From assembly GCA_004431415.1 (NCBI GenBank), contig QPMI01000647.1, positions 62,001 to 126,000 on the forward strand: 64,000 bases of DNA, given 5' to 3'. This stretch comes from Cyanophora paradoxa. Lineage: Eukaryota > Glaucocystophyceae > Cyanophorales > Cyanophoraceae. Positions 32,324 to 41,999 of the stretch are shown piece by piece (the first letter of the stretch is position 1; each line of letters begins with the position of its first letter). The notes beneath the pieces are model-generated. The model was not told the origin of the DNA. It did no database searches and worked only from the letters and a program-made list of their open reading frames with translations. The position numbers and the translations under genes were made by a program.

Positions 32324-34254
32324 TTAATTTGAGAGCACCAACCTAGCATCGTAGAATATCTGATGCAGATCTGTCTGAGAGCATAGATATCTGAGCGAAA
32401 GTAGCTTATAATTAATAGAATCGGTGGGCGGGAGTGGAATTGAAGAGTCCCCATCCCCCTTCTGCCCCTTCCCCTTTGCCCGCCGCGCGAGATGCCGCGC
32501 CGATGCCGAGATGCCGAGCGAGATGGCCATGGCTGCCGGCCGGGCGGTGTGCGTCGGCCGCGGGCTCGGATGGTGCCGGGGAGGGAGAAGGGGGGGGGGG
32601 AGCGTCGCCCGCCGCCCCGCCGCCGCCTCGGGCTCGAAGCGCGTGCCGCATGCAACGCACTCCCACGCGCCGCCGCTCGCGTTCCAGTGCGCCACGCACA
32701 GCCCCTCCGCATGCGCTCGCCTCAGCGCGCGGAAGGGGTCGGAAGAGGACTGCGCACGTCGGGCGGAGCGGCGGGGCGGAGGGCGACGGCGACGGGCCCG
32801 AGAACGGGGCCGGGGCGAGCAGCGCCCCTGTGGTGCCGCGCGGGGCCCCCTCTGCGGGCCCCAGCGAGAGCGCGACGGCAGCCGAGAGCCGCCCGCCCGC
32901 CGCCGCCTCCCCGGGGGCCGGGCCACCCGCAGCTCCCCGAACGGTGCCTCCTCCGCCGCCACGCCACGCCCGCACGGGGGGTACGAGGGCGACCCAGAGC
33001 GCCTGGTCCGGCGCGCCGGCGGCGAAGGAGCAGTTGGGAGGGGAGGGGGAAGGGCAAGCGGCGCGGGGCCGCCGCATCCGGCGAGGGACAGAGAGGCGTC
33101 GGACCAGCGGGCGGAGGGGGCTGGGCGAGGGGAGGGGGGGGCGAGGGGGTGGGGTAGGGGCGACGGAGAAGCGGAGGGGCCCCGGGGCAGCGCGGCGCCG
33201 CCGTAGCTGACGCGCAGCGCGCAGAGGCCCGAGGGGAGGGGCGCGGGGGCCCGGGCCCGCGAGGGGCGGGCGGGCCCGCCGCCGTCGGCCTCAAGGGCGG
33301 CGGCGAGGGCCGAGGGGCCGGGGCTCGCCTCCGCCCCCGCCGCGTCCCGCGCGCCACACGATCGCGACGCCGAACGCGATCCGCTGAGATGCGAGTCAGC
33401 TTCCAAGCTGCCGAGGCCTCGGGCGCCTCCGCAAGGAACGCGGCGCTCCTCTCGACGCCGGGCCGGCCCGCTGCAGGCAGGGGCGTCAGGCGCGCGGCCG
33501 GGGGCGTCGGGTGCGAGGGGCAGACCCTCGAGCAGGACGGCGAATTCGATGGTCGAGTCGCGATCGGGTGTCGCGGCCCGGTGCCTTCCCGGGGGAAGGG
33601 GGCCGAGGGCGGCCGCGAAGACGCGGAGGTCGGCGCGCCGGCGGAGTAGTTGGCGACGCAGAGGAAGGAGACGGGGGTGCGGCCCCGCTGCCGGCGCTGA
33701 GGGTCGACCAGCTCCAGCCGGCGCCCTGCGGGGGGTCGGGAGGCGCGGCGAGAGGAGGGCCGAAACAATGCACGCGGAAGACGAGGGAGCAGGTGACGGT
33801 GAGGGGGACGGGGGGCGCCGGAGGGGACGGGGCCGGCGGGGCCGCTGAGGAGGTCCAGGGGTAGCCCGTAGTTGGGGGGCTACGCCTCTACGGCTTCGTC
33901 GTAAAACGCGCTTGCAGGGGCATGATCGATGAGAGGGGGATGGGAGAGGCAAGGATGGGGGCGGCTCGCCTCCGGCGACGATGAGGAAGTTCGTGGCGTT
34001 GACGGCGAAGGTGGTCCCCGCGCGGCTCGGGCTCGCGCGCGCGTCGCCCGTGCCGCGGATGGCGGCGGTGAGGCCCGCCCACGTCGCCCCGTCCGCCAGC
34101 GCTACGGCGCGTCAGCCGCGGCGTCGGCGGCGGAGAGGCGGGGCGGACAGCCAAGGGCAGCCTCGAGGTCGATGGGGGCCGCGAGAAGGCGCCGCCCGGG
34201 GAAGTCGACCGTCAGCAGCGACGTCGACCCGACCGCGTGGTACGTCACCGCCAT
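32324..34254 (-). CDS. Multi-exon gene of unknown function
   Basis: Exons are suggested by codon bias and splice motifs. The first starts MAVTYHAVGSTSLLTVDFPG. An inferred GTCCGC...CCGTAG intron leads to LADGATWAGLTAAIRG and FAVNATNFLIVAGG, which ends at a GC donor. Later pieces include LTVTCSLVFRVHCFG, RTPVSFLCVANYSAG, CALRVSYGGAALPRG and LPNCSFAAGAPDQALWVAL. The C-terminal HWNASGGAWECVACGTRF has a CxxC pair. I cannot assign a family. The short beta-rich pieces would suit a beta-sandwich protein, but that is a guess. Poly-C tracts and frame changes make the 32.5-33.8 kb exon order uncertain, and the 3' end is a frame limit rather than a recognised terminus. Confidence 0.35.
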
Positions 34255-34479
34255 CTTTCTTGTGAAAATTAATTCAGATTTAGATCGTTCGGAATCCAGA
34301 CAAACGAAGTGGAGCGCAGGCTCCAACAGACAATCTAGATCTAGAGCTGACTCCGACCGGCGCAGGCGGACTGTCTCGCCTCCGACGCCTCCGCCGCCCG
34401 CGCCCACCCCTTCGCCCCCTTCGCCCCCCTCTTCTTCCTCGCCGGCGACATAGATGTGCACGCGGTGGGCCATGGCCAC

Positions 34480-35049
34480 GGTCACGGCCGGGAGCCGGCC
34501 CCGGCCGCGGCGGTGGCGGCGGCGGAGCTGCTCGAGGCGGCGGCGCGCGTCTGCGCGCGGTGGGGCGACGGGGTCCGACTTTACCCCCCCCCCCCACCCC
34601 CCCCCCCCTCCCGGCCCGTGTGCTCATACGAGCGTCGCGCGTAGGCGGATGGCCTCGTCGTCTTTGTCGAGGCCTCGCCTACAGCGTCCGCCGCGTCCGC
34701 GGCGGTGCCGGCGGCGGCGGAGCCGGCGCGGCTGCGGCGCGCGAGCGCTTCCTCGCCGTGGCGGCCCTCGGCGGCTGGGCCGGCCTCGAATTCGAGGCGG
34801 CGGCGCCCGCCCCGCGCCGCCCGCGCGACTGCGCCCTCGGCCTCCTCTTCGCCGCCTTTCACACCGGTCCCGAGGCGAGCGGCGAGGAGCTTAAGCTTAA
34901 GGGGGCACGACCGCGAGGGCGGGAGCCGCCGGGGGCGGGCCGGGGGCGGGGCGGGGGGCGCTGCTGGCGGGGGCAGAGCGCTGGTTCGCGATCGGGCTCT
35001 ATGGTGACGCTCTCGGCGCCCGCATCGCCCGCGAGGCCGCCCGCCTCTG
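34480..35049 (+). pseudogene. Inverted, decayed copy of the adenylyl cyclase 3' end
   Basis: The sequence closely matches 17301-17930 read on the opposite strand. It encodes AAELLEAAARVCARWGDGVR, then after a diverged C-rich intron SVR-VRGG, RERFLAVAALGGWAG and RPRDCALGLLFAAFHTG. It ends at the same RIAREAARL-type terminus with its TGA at the same place. Relative to the intact gene, a single G is missing in the GAGGGCC of the EGLAHSV segment (about 34.67 kb), which shifts the frame. Other small indels occur near its 3' end. Only the last two exons are present, so it cannot make a cyclase. Confidence 0.75.
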
Positions 35050-35130
35050 ACGCACCAGGCGTCAGAGTAGAATATCTTTCAGAATTAAGTTGCGGTATAA
35101 TTATTCAATTAATATTGCAGTAGAATATTT

Positions 35131-35343
35131 TTTTTTTTGAGAGACTACGGTGGGGCGAACCCCCCGTAGGTAGTGATATTAAAGACAACAAAGCAATCAC
35201 AAATCAAAGATACAGTAAACTAGCACAAAATATATACAGAATCAAGAGGGATCACGAGAAAGGACACGATCAGAAGAACGCAAAAGATAAGGAGAACGAG
35301 CACGAGGAGAAGGAGTAGAAGAGCTCAAGGGCGTCGATGCAGA
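35131..35343 (-). mobile_element. 5'-truncated non-LTR retrotransposon (copy C)
   Basis: This copy on the opposite strand matches copy A from about 14969 to its 3' end. It includes the PRARSPYLL-coding segment, the 25-base stem-loop (35145-35169) and the poly(A) tail, read here as poly(T). Target duplication AGTAGAATATT flanks it at 35120-35130 and 35344-35354. It sits about 80 bases beyond the cyclase pseudogene. The different truncation point and target site show it is an independent insertion. Confidence 0.88.
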
Positions 35344-35548
35344 AGTAGAATATTAAGCCGCGCTTCTCTCAATTTCTTCATTCCGTTCATAGGCCGCGGG
35401 CCGGTCCGTTCATATTAATGCTTCCGATCCTGGATTATGTACCGTAGTACAGCGTTGCCGCAGCGCTTACAATATGTTAATATAATTGTCTGCACGAAGC
35501 TGAACAGGCCACGAAAAGCAGGCCTAGGATCGGGGCTCCGTGATTTGG

Positions 35549-38500
35549 TTACGCCCGACGTCCCGCGTCGTCCGCGCCGCTGCCCCCGCCGCTGCCGCCC
35601 CCTCGTCCTCCTCCGCGGCCGGTTCGCCGCCGCGACACCGCCTCGAGGTAGTCCTGCCGCAGTGCACGGATCCGATCAGGGGCGCGCCGCCTCCGGGATA
35701 TAATAGTAACGGCCCCCCGGGCCCAGTGGCTGATCAGCGAACTTGTGATCGGGCTTTAAGATTTTCGAAGGACCGTTGGACACATGTACGATTCATGGTC
35801 GTGCCACGGTGATCATGATCATGAGATTGCGATCGGGGCCTGACCTGGAGGGCGGGGAGGGGCCGGGGCCGGGGCGGGCCGGCCCCCTCGGCGGCCGCCC
35901 GGCGGATGAGGCGGCCCGCGAAGGCCCGCTCCGCCGCCACGCACGCTGCGCGAGACGCCACAATTTAATATTATAATATATATTGAAGGCTCGCCGCGAG
36001 GGCCTATGTCCTAAGCTAAGCTCATCATTCAGTCTAAGCTTTGGGCTCGAGCGAAATTAGAATCAAGCTTATATTTAATTTAGGCCTCTTGAACATGTTT
36101 AGGCTGCGGGCGCAGGCCCGCTAACTGTGGGCGCGCACCGTCTCGGATGTCGCGGCCGGCGAGGCCCTCCGAGGCGGCCGCGAGGGCCGCCAGGTCCCCC
36201 TCCGGCAGCTGCGCCGGCGAGAGCGAGAGGCTGATCACGATCACGAGCCACGCGCGCGGGCCGGGGGCAGTCGCAAGCTTAAGATTAAGAGGAGAGGCGA
36301 GTAGAGGAGCAGTGTTCAATGCTAGCTCGCTGCGCGCTCTAGATCCGAGCACCGTCAATTTAAACGCGAACTCGAACCTGGCGGGCGTAGGCGGCGAAGA
36401 TGGCGGCGCGGGCGGCGGCGTCGGGCAGCCCGAAGTGAACGACCAGGTCGAAGCGGCTGCCGCGCGGTGCAAGGAATCAAATTAGCTGAAGGTCTGCGAT
36501 GTACTAGCTACAGATCGAACTGCGAAAAAGATGCTGATAATTTATTATAAAGGAGGAGATCGAAGCCGTCCGCGATCGTCACCTGAGGCCTGGGGGCGCG
36601 GGCGGCTCGGGCTCACCTGAGGAGGGCGGCGTCGATGTCCCCCCGCCGGTTCGTGGCTCCCACCAGCACCACCCTGGGGGGAGGGGAGGGGAGGGGGGGG
36701 GGAGGGGGAGAAAGGGGTAGGGGTAATCAGGAGGGGGGAGCGAGGGCGCTGGCGCTGGCGGAAATTAATTATAATGGCGGGGGGCCCGCTCGCCGCCTGC
36801 GCTGCTGCGAGTCGCGATGGTCCGCAGGGGCGCCGGACCCTCCGGAGCCGCCGGCCGCGGGCGCCGCGCCGCCTTCGGACTCTGTTCGCGAAAGTAAGAA
36901 GTGTCGCCGCCGTCGCCGCCGTCGCCGTCGTCGTCAGCGGGCAGGAAATTCGATTTCGGAGCCGCAAATACAGAGTTCAAGGGTCCGCCGGGCCGGGGCT
37001 GGTGCACGTGGCTGGGGCCAAAGAAACGCACCGAACCCGTCGATGTGCCGCAGCAGAATCGACATGACGCGCGTAGAGGCCTCATGGACGCCTGGGGGGG
37101 GTATAAGAGCATATCGGATGAGGGAGAGGGAAAGGGAGTTTAATCGGTACCCCGAACGGAGTCCCGCGAGGGGGCCAGCGCGTCGACCTCGTCCACGAAC
37201 AGCAGAACGCTCGGCGCCAGCTGCGCATGCCCCGGATCGCGGGGGTTACTGGATATCGATTGCGGGGGGCGCGGGGCGGGAGGGGGTACACGCGCCTTTC
37301 GGCACAGGGAGAAGACGCGACTCAGTTCCCGCTCGCTCTCTCCGTACCTAAATGGGGTACGACTGTCAAGTAGCCTGACATCGATACGGGAGGGGCCGCT
37401 GGGGGCCGGGGTACCACTTGCTGACGATGGATTCGAGCGGCAGGTACACCAGCGGCGCCTGTACATGTGCGGGTACGCAGAGGGCGGGGTACGTCGTAAA
37501 TGGGACGTGAAAGGAAGCGATAAAGAGGGGTACAGGTGCCCGCACGTCGCACTGGGCCGCGAGGATGCGCGCGGTCGTCGTCTTGCCCGTCCCTGTACAC
37601 GTGAGGCTTCAGATTCTTTAGATTGAGATTTAGATTGAGACTAGATTAGCAGATTTAGATTATTCAGCTTTAGATTTAGAACGAGCCGAGGGCGCCGCAG
37701 ACCGGCGCGCGGTGCGGGGCAGCTATGACGCGTCATATTTCATTTATTTATGTATATGCCGCCTCGAACGGGGCGGGACGAGGCGGGGAGGGATTCGAGG
37801 GGGTGGAGATGTAAATATAAGAGAGGGGGTACCGGGTGGCCCCTCGAATAGGATGGCGCGGGGTACGCTGCGCTCCGGACGCTTGCGCGTGCCCTCCACG
37901 ATCTGAAGGTGAATCAAATTAAAAGCGATGGGCCTCGACCAGAGCTCGAGGAGAGTGGGATATATATAGGCGCGGGGTACAGCGCACGTCCTCGAAGACG
38001 GAGGGGTACCTGAACGACAGAACCACCGCGTCCTCTATCTCCTGGAGGGGCGGAGGTACCGGTGTGGGGCGCGCGGGGCTCGCGCGGGGTACGTGTATAA
38101 ATCCGAAGTCGCGGACCTGCTTAACGCTCTCGTACCCGGCCAGGCAAGCCCAGTCCAGGCCTAGGCTCGCCGCGGGGGTAGAGGTGCTGCCGCCCCGGGC
38201 CCCCTCTGCCGCTTAAGGCGCCCGAAAGACCAGAAAACCACTTCAGTCATAATATTAAATATTGGGCCCGCGCGTCGAGTTGTGGAGGGGTACGCTTCAC
38301 CGTCAGCCCCATCGCCTCGAGCTTTCTCTCCGCATCGACGGATTCGCTGTCCAGCCGAGCGCTAGCTATAGCCTCCTCGGAGCTCCGCGAGGGCGCGCCC
38401 GGACTCGAAGCGGGGCTTTCCCGCTCCTTCGCGATCACGATCGGAGCCTGCGAGCGAAGAAGCGTGCACGTCCCTGTTATCCCTGCGCTGCCAAGGGGGA

Positions 38501-38869
38501 ACAGAGCCGAAGGGGGGTACGCCGCACGACTTTGGGGGACGGGACTTTTGGGGGCGGGACGATACTCTCTAGCGCCAATTGCAAATTCTCTGCGCACGGG
38601 CCCGAGTGAGGGCCGTCCGGGCTTGAAATCAAATGTTGTAATTTATAAGCCGCAGAGAATTCGGTCTCACCGATGGCGCCGTCCGGATCGACTTTCTTTC
38701 CGAAGGCCCTGCCGATCAGATCCGCCGAGCTCGAGCTCCCGAGGCGACCGCGGCCCTAGAGAGGGCGGTTGGCGCAAATTTAATGTCAAATAAAAGGCCA
38801 TGCGGGGGCGGGCCGGGGGCGGCTGGGCGGGCGCGCGCACACTCCCACGCCGTGGAGGGCGTCGTACAT
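35549..38869 (-). CDS. AAA-family ATPase, plant/algal organellar-type
   Basis: Exons read downward from 38.87 kb give a conserved LAGYESVKQ-type linker. Next come EIEDAVVLSFRYPSVFEDV, QIVEGTRKRP and AILFEGPPG|TGKTTTARILAAQCD, the Walker A motif split by an intron between 37.83 and 37.59 kb. LVYLPLESIVSKW follows, then Walker B LLFVDEVDALAPSRD (about 37.19 kb). Sensor 1 is VVLVGATNRRGDIDAALLR (about 36.63 kb), followed by SRFDLVVHFGLPD and the sensor-2 region GRDIRD...CVAAERAFAGRLIRR. It ends DYLEAVSRRR and a Gly/Arg tail. The closest family I know is the single-AAA-domain plant proteins assigned to mitochondria or plastids, which remodel unknown substrates. The first Met (38869, MYDALHG) is a weak guess and upstream exons may exist. 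Several introns have GTACCCC-type donors. Confidence 0.8.
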
Positions 38870-39648
38870 CGCCGTCACGAGGTCGAGCTCACGGGACCCC
38901 GCACGAGGCCGCCCCTCCGCCCCCTCCGGTTCCTCCCCTGGCCCCAATCAACCCACAAATGTCGGACCCCCCGTCCACCCCGACTACCACCATGGCTTCG
39001 GCCCCCCCCTCGGCTTCGGCCACCGCGCCGGCTTCGGCCCCTCCCTTGGCTTCGGCCACTCCATCGGCCTCGGCCACCCCCCTGGCTTCGGCCATCCCTC
39101 CTACTCCGACCGACCCTTCCCGACCCCTTGCGACCCGCCTCGTCTCCGCACTCCCCGCTCTCTGCGCCGCCTGCCAGTGCCCACGCTCGCTCCACACTGC
39201 CGTCCCGGCACCTCTCCCCGCCCTGCCCCGCATCCGCTGCCCACCCCCTACCGCTGCCTCCGCACACTCCCTCTCCTTCCTCATATCTTCCTCCTACCAC
39301 CTTCTTCACCTTGACAAAACAGGACACCGTTTAATCGGGGTCCTGGGGCGCAGGTGAGGAGGAGGGAGGCGGCTGAGTGAGGAGGAGGAGGGACGGCGGA
39401 GCGGCGGCACGGGAGGGCGGCGGACTGCGAGACATTTCACTTCCAGGGCTCATGAGGGATGGAGGAGTTGATCAAGGGGTGGGCGCGCGGGTCTGGTTAC
39501 GGCTATCACCGAAAACCATGGCTCCCCCACTCAGGCGAACCTCCCATTGTTCTCTGCGCGCGCCTCGCGATCGCGATAGCGGCAAATTTATAATTAAAGC
39601 TGGCGATCAGCAGTCCGATATATACGTGCTTATAATTAGATCGTATCT
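38870..39648. other. Intergenic; Pro/Ala/Ser-type minisatellite-like sequence
   Basis: From about 38985 to 39110 a degenerate 15-21 bp unit centred on TCGGCTTCGGCC / TTGGCTTCGGCC is repeated about eight times. Frames through it encode ASATPSASAT-like strings. I do not regard this as a gene. The remainder is G/A-rich then A/T-rich, with no recognisable exon. Confidence 0.5.
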
Positions 39649-40541
39649 TTAATTTAGCTTCTCTGCCTCCATGCATATGGCCGCGCCAGCAGCAAAACGG
39701 GGCACTTGCGCACCAGTTCTCAGATAGACGGAGACGCTCTTGGAGCCGGCCGTACGCACTCTGATCCAGAGGGCGAGCTCGCGGGCGCCTCTGCCGCCGC
39801 CGCCCCAGCCGCCCCCACCGCCGAACTTGAGTTTGACGCTCGACTCTGTGATGCTTGCTGTCCAGCCTGCGCAGCGTGGCGCAGGTTTGCATTTGATCAT
39901 GAGATATATATGTATCGATCTATAGCTAGATCTAGATCTCGAGTTGAACGCTGCGGCGCGAGCTCGTGCACGCACCGCCAATTGCGGCGCCGATCTGGCT
40001 CGCGGACAGCGCCAACTCAGCGAGGAACCGTGGGACATCCGCCTCGCGCATGTCGATATCCCCATAATTAAGTGAGCAATCGCAAAGGAAGTGGACGGTG
40101 GCGACGCTCCCCCCGAAGCTGCTGGACTCCACTCCAGCGTCGATTGAGGTGGCCTTTCCTGCACAGGTGCACATGCGCGAGCGCGCGCGCGTCAGTCGAG
40201 CGGCATGCGCAAGCGGAGCTCTAGATCTAGATCTACGCACCTCTTTTGGCGGCGACGGCGTCCGCGTGCTGCTTGAGCCTGCGCTTCACCTCCGCGATCG
40301 AGAGCTCGCGATCCGACTCGGCGTCATCGGCGGCAGCTTCCGCCGCACACGTCTCGAAGAGCAGGAGCGCCGAGCCGGCTGCGGCGAGCAGGAGCGCCGA
40401 ACCGGCTCCCAGGGTCGACGTCTGCGGACGCGCCCCGCCGCGCCGCCACTCTCTCCTGTATACGTAGGACACGGGAGTGGCCGCGCACGCGCGCAAGGCT
40501 GCGGGCGGATGACGGAGGCGCCTGATTGCCCGGGCGAGCAT
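39649..40541 (-). CDS. Putative mitochondrial or membrane protein of unknown function
   Basis: Three exons are inferred: 40541 to about 40230, about 40170 to 39970, and about 39880 to 39649. The introns start GTGCGT (twice) and end GTGCAG and GCGCAG. The start MLARAIRRLRHPPAALRAC is Arg-rich and amphipathic, like a mitochondrial presequence. A hydrophobic segment follows (GSALLLAAAGSALLLFET), then a charged helix (SIAEVKRRLKQHADAVAAKR). The C-terminal part, about 140 residues, has VHFLCDCSLNYGDIDMREAD, a Gly-rich loop (KFGGGGGWGGGGRG) and ends ICMEAEKLN. I recognise no family. An alternative start 15 codons upstream exists (MQFQEGYRCK). Confidence 0.55.
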
Positions 40542-40857
40542 CAGCGCGAGTACTAGTTTGCACCGGTACCCCTCCTGGAACTGCATTCCAACTGCGCCGG
40601 GCCGGCCGCTGCGGCGCTGCAGCTGGGCTCGGATATCGATCCGGATCCCGGAGGCTATGGCCCATGGGAGAGCTCCGGGAGGCTAGGGGATCCGGAGGCT
40701 TTTTTCTAAATAAATTGCGCTCGCAAGCCCCAGCTGCAGGCTGCAGCTCGAGGCATCAGCTGCAGCCGATTCAGCGCTAGCTAGCAGCTTGGAAGGCGAG
40801 ACGTTTTCGGACAATTCGCTCTCGCATGCACTTGCGACCGGAGCCGGGCCAGGGCCG

Positions 40858-41162
40858 GCATAGTGGAATTCGAAGAACACGCGACTTTTTCGAAAAGCGA
40901 GGAAGCTAATGAAGACCGGACTCAGGGAGACAGGGAGAGAGGGCGGGGGAGGCCGGGGCCGGCGCCGGGCGCTCAGTCGGGGCCGCGGAGGGCGTACACG
41001 AGGTCGCCCGCGCCGCCCTCCGGCCCCCGCTCAGCGGAGCTCGAAGACGTCCTAAGAGAGTAGAAGGCCGCCACTCCGCCCAGGTACTAGTAGCAGGGCC
41101 ACTCCCCGTAGGGCCTCGACCCTTGTCTCCGCTCAGTCGGGGCCGCGGAGGCCGTAGACGAG
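40858..41162. repeat. Extra copies of the K+ channel gene's 3' end
   Basis: A block of about 150 bases beginning GTGGAATTCGAAGAACACGC and running through the last codons of the channel gene is present at 40858-41010. It recurs at 41161-41311, where the intact gene ends. A third short copy (41127-41160) encodes LVYGLRGPD plus stop. All copies keep the terminal GDLVYALRGPD-like sequence and stop codon. The arrangement is a tandem partial duplication downstream of the gene. Confidence 0.85.
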
Positions 41163-41269
41163 CATAGTGGAATTCGAAGAACACGCGAATTTTTCGAAAA
41201 GCGAGGAAGCTAATGAAGACCGGAGACAGGGAGAGAGGGCGGGGGAAGCCGGGGCCGGGCCCCGGGCGC

Positions 41270-41966
41270 TCAGTCGGGGCCGCGGAGGGCGTAGACGAGA
41301 TCGCCCGCGCGGAGCGCCGTGCGCCCCGCCGGGTTGCAGAAGACGAACCGCGCCTCGTCCCGCACCTAGGAGGGCGGCCGCGAGGTGAGGGGGGTACCGT
41401 CGAAAGGGGGGGTGTGTGGAGGGGAGCTCTTCGATGGAAACGGAAGGGGGGTCCCTAGAAGGAAGCGTACGGCTCGCCGGGAGGGGCTGGCGGGCCCGCG
41501 CGTTCAATTCAAAGGTGGCCCCCCCCCGGGTCTCGCGATCGCCTACCCCAGCGCCCTAAGCTCAAGGCCAGACACAAGGCCCGCGGCGCTCTCAGTGTAT
41601 CTCTGACTTAGATCCGCTCAGGCTCAAGGCTCAGTTAGACTTCGGCTAAAGTTGGACTCAGGCTAAAGCCCCGCGGCGGTCTAGAACAGTGCAGGGCCGG
41701 GCGGGAGCAGGGCACCGAGAAGCCGCCGCCGGCGCCGCCGGAGCCGACGGCGGGCCCCCGGCGCATGGCGGAGCGGTAGAGGCCGAGCGGGAGGAGGCCG
41801 CTGGCCAGCAGCTCGAGAAAGAGGTCCTCGTAGGGGGCGCCCTGCGCGGGTCGAACCTCAGATCGATGCGGGGGGGATGCAGGGCGGAGGGCAATCTCGG
41901 ATAGGAAGCAGCTTAAGTACGAAAGTACGAGGATTGGGGATGGATTGAATTTAGAGCGGGGGCGTG

Positions 41967-41999
<33 letters not shown>

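Noticed and set aside
32424-33210. Long plus-strand ORFs opposite the unknown gene
   Set aside because: They are Arg/Gly/Pro-rich shadows typical of high-GC antisense frames, without splice-consistent or family-like sequence.
38800-39357. Long Pro/Ala/Ser-rich plus-strand ORF
   Set aside because: It is produced by a degenerate minisatellite. The frame has no domain, and open frames exist on both strands, as expected at this base composition.
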